A model generated the notes under the pieces. The model had not been told where the DNA came from. It made no database searches and was given only the letters and a program-made list of their open reading frames with translations. 64,000 bases of DNA from positions 148,633-212,632 of IMG/VR virus record IMGVR_UViG_3300025319_000005; one strand, given 5' to 3'. Source of the stretch: a virus. Both the position numbers and the translations under genes were made by a program. This document shows, piece after piece, positions 63,957 through 64,000 of the stretch. The first letter of the stretch is position 1; every line of letters begins with the position of its first letter.

Positions 63957-64000
63957 TGCCGGAATTGGAGTTCTATATTTTTTTATTAATCAAAAATAGG

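Overview
The window is a stretch of a large, T4-like (myovirus-type) phage genome infecting a member of the Bacteroidota, probably a Flavobacterium relative. The DNA is very AT-rich and densely packed with genes on both strands. It carries a gp41-type replicative helicase interrupted by a split intein, a class II ribonucleotide reductase, an endolysin, the N-terminal signature of a gp23-type capsid protein, and many free-standing homing endonucleases. Host-type promoters match the Bacteroidota consensus (TTTG, about 20 bp, TAnnTTTG), and Shine-Dalgarno sequences are mostly absent. A second motif, CTATTTAT, sits just upstream of many probable late genes.

Layout. 1-11.5 kb: virion-type proteins, a mitochondrial-type monomeric PheRS and a DUF2061-APS kinase. 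11.6-24.2 kb: HNH nuclease, sulfotransferase, PcfJ-like proteins, Dam-like and Dcm-like methylases (the latter overlapping a putative restriction nuclease), a truncated capsid-protein paralogue and a 2H phosphoesterase. 24.2-28.4 kb: tRNA cluster 1 with a phage RNase P RNA and a second structured RNA of unknown type. 28.5-33.8 kb: ADP-ribosyltransferase-like, GNAT, NadD and fusion proteins. 33.8-36.8 kb: tRNA cluster 2. 37-44.4 kb: two radical SAM genes flanking a Cys-tailed peptide, an HNH nuclease and a SNF2 helicase. 44.5-58.6 kb: virion proteins, endolysin, a 3-spacer CRISPR mini-array, a PAPS-reductase-like protein and a Cas4/RecB-like nuclease. 58.8-64 kb: NrdJ and the fractured helicase.

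The most exciting system is in front of the tRNA genes. Each cluster is preceded by a near-identical host-type promoter, a short leader peptide and an intrinsic terminator whose 5' arm can instead pair perfectly with a segment inside the leader reading frame. The leader of cluster 1 is built from Ile, Thr, Trp, Ala, Met, Pro, Gly, Tyr, Cys and Asp codons, which are the specificities of cluster 1. The leader of cluster 2 is built from Asn, His, Lys, Phe and Ser codons, which are the specificities of cluster 2. A third leader, with five Lys codons in its first twelve, precedes a terminator and three tRNA-Lys genes. This looks like multi-codon attenuation: ribosomes stalling for lack of charged tRNA would let the phage transcribe exactly the missing tRNAs. 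RNase P RNA, PheRS and tRNA-Phe fit a wider translation-support programme.

A second theme is at least fifteen unrelated proteins that begin with a short basic amphipathic peptide ending in (I/L)xE. This resembles the T4 capsid-targeting sequence cleaved by the prohead protease. It tags a 2H phosphoesterase, an ADP-ribosyltransferase-like protein, GNATs and an alpha/beta hydrolase, suggesting an injected effector set. Several genes are broken by single-base homopolymer changes or by a 22-bp tandem duplication. Whether these are biological or sequencing errors cannot be decided from the sequence alone.
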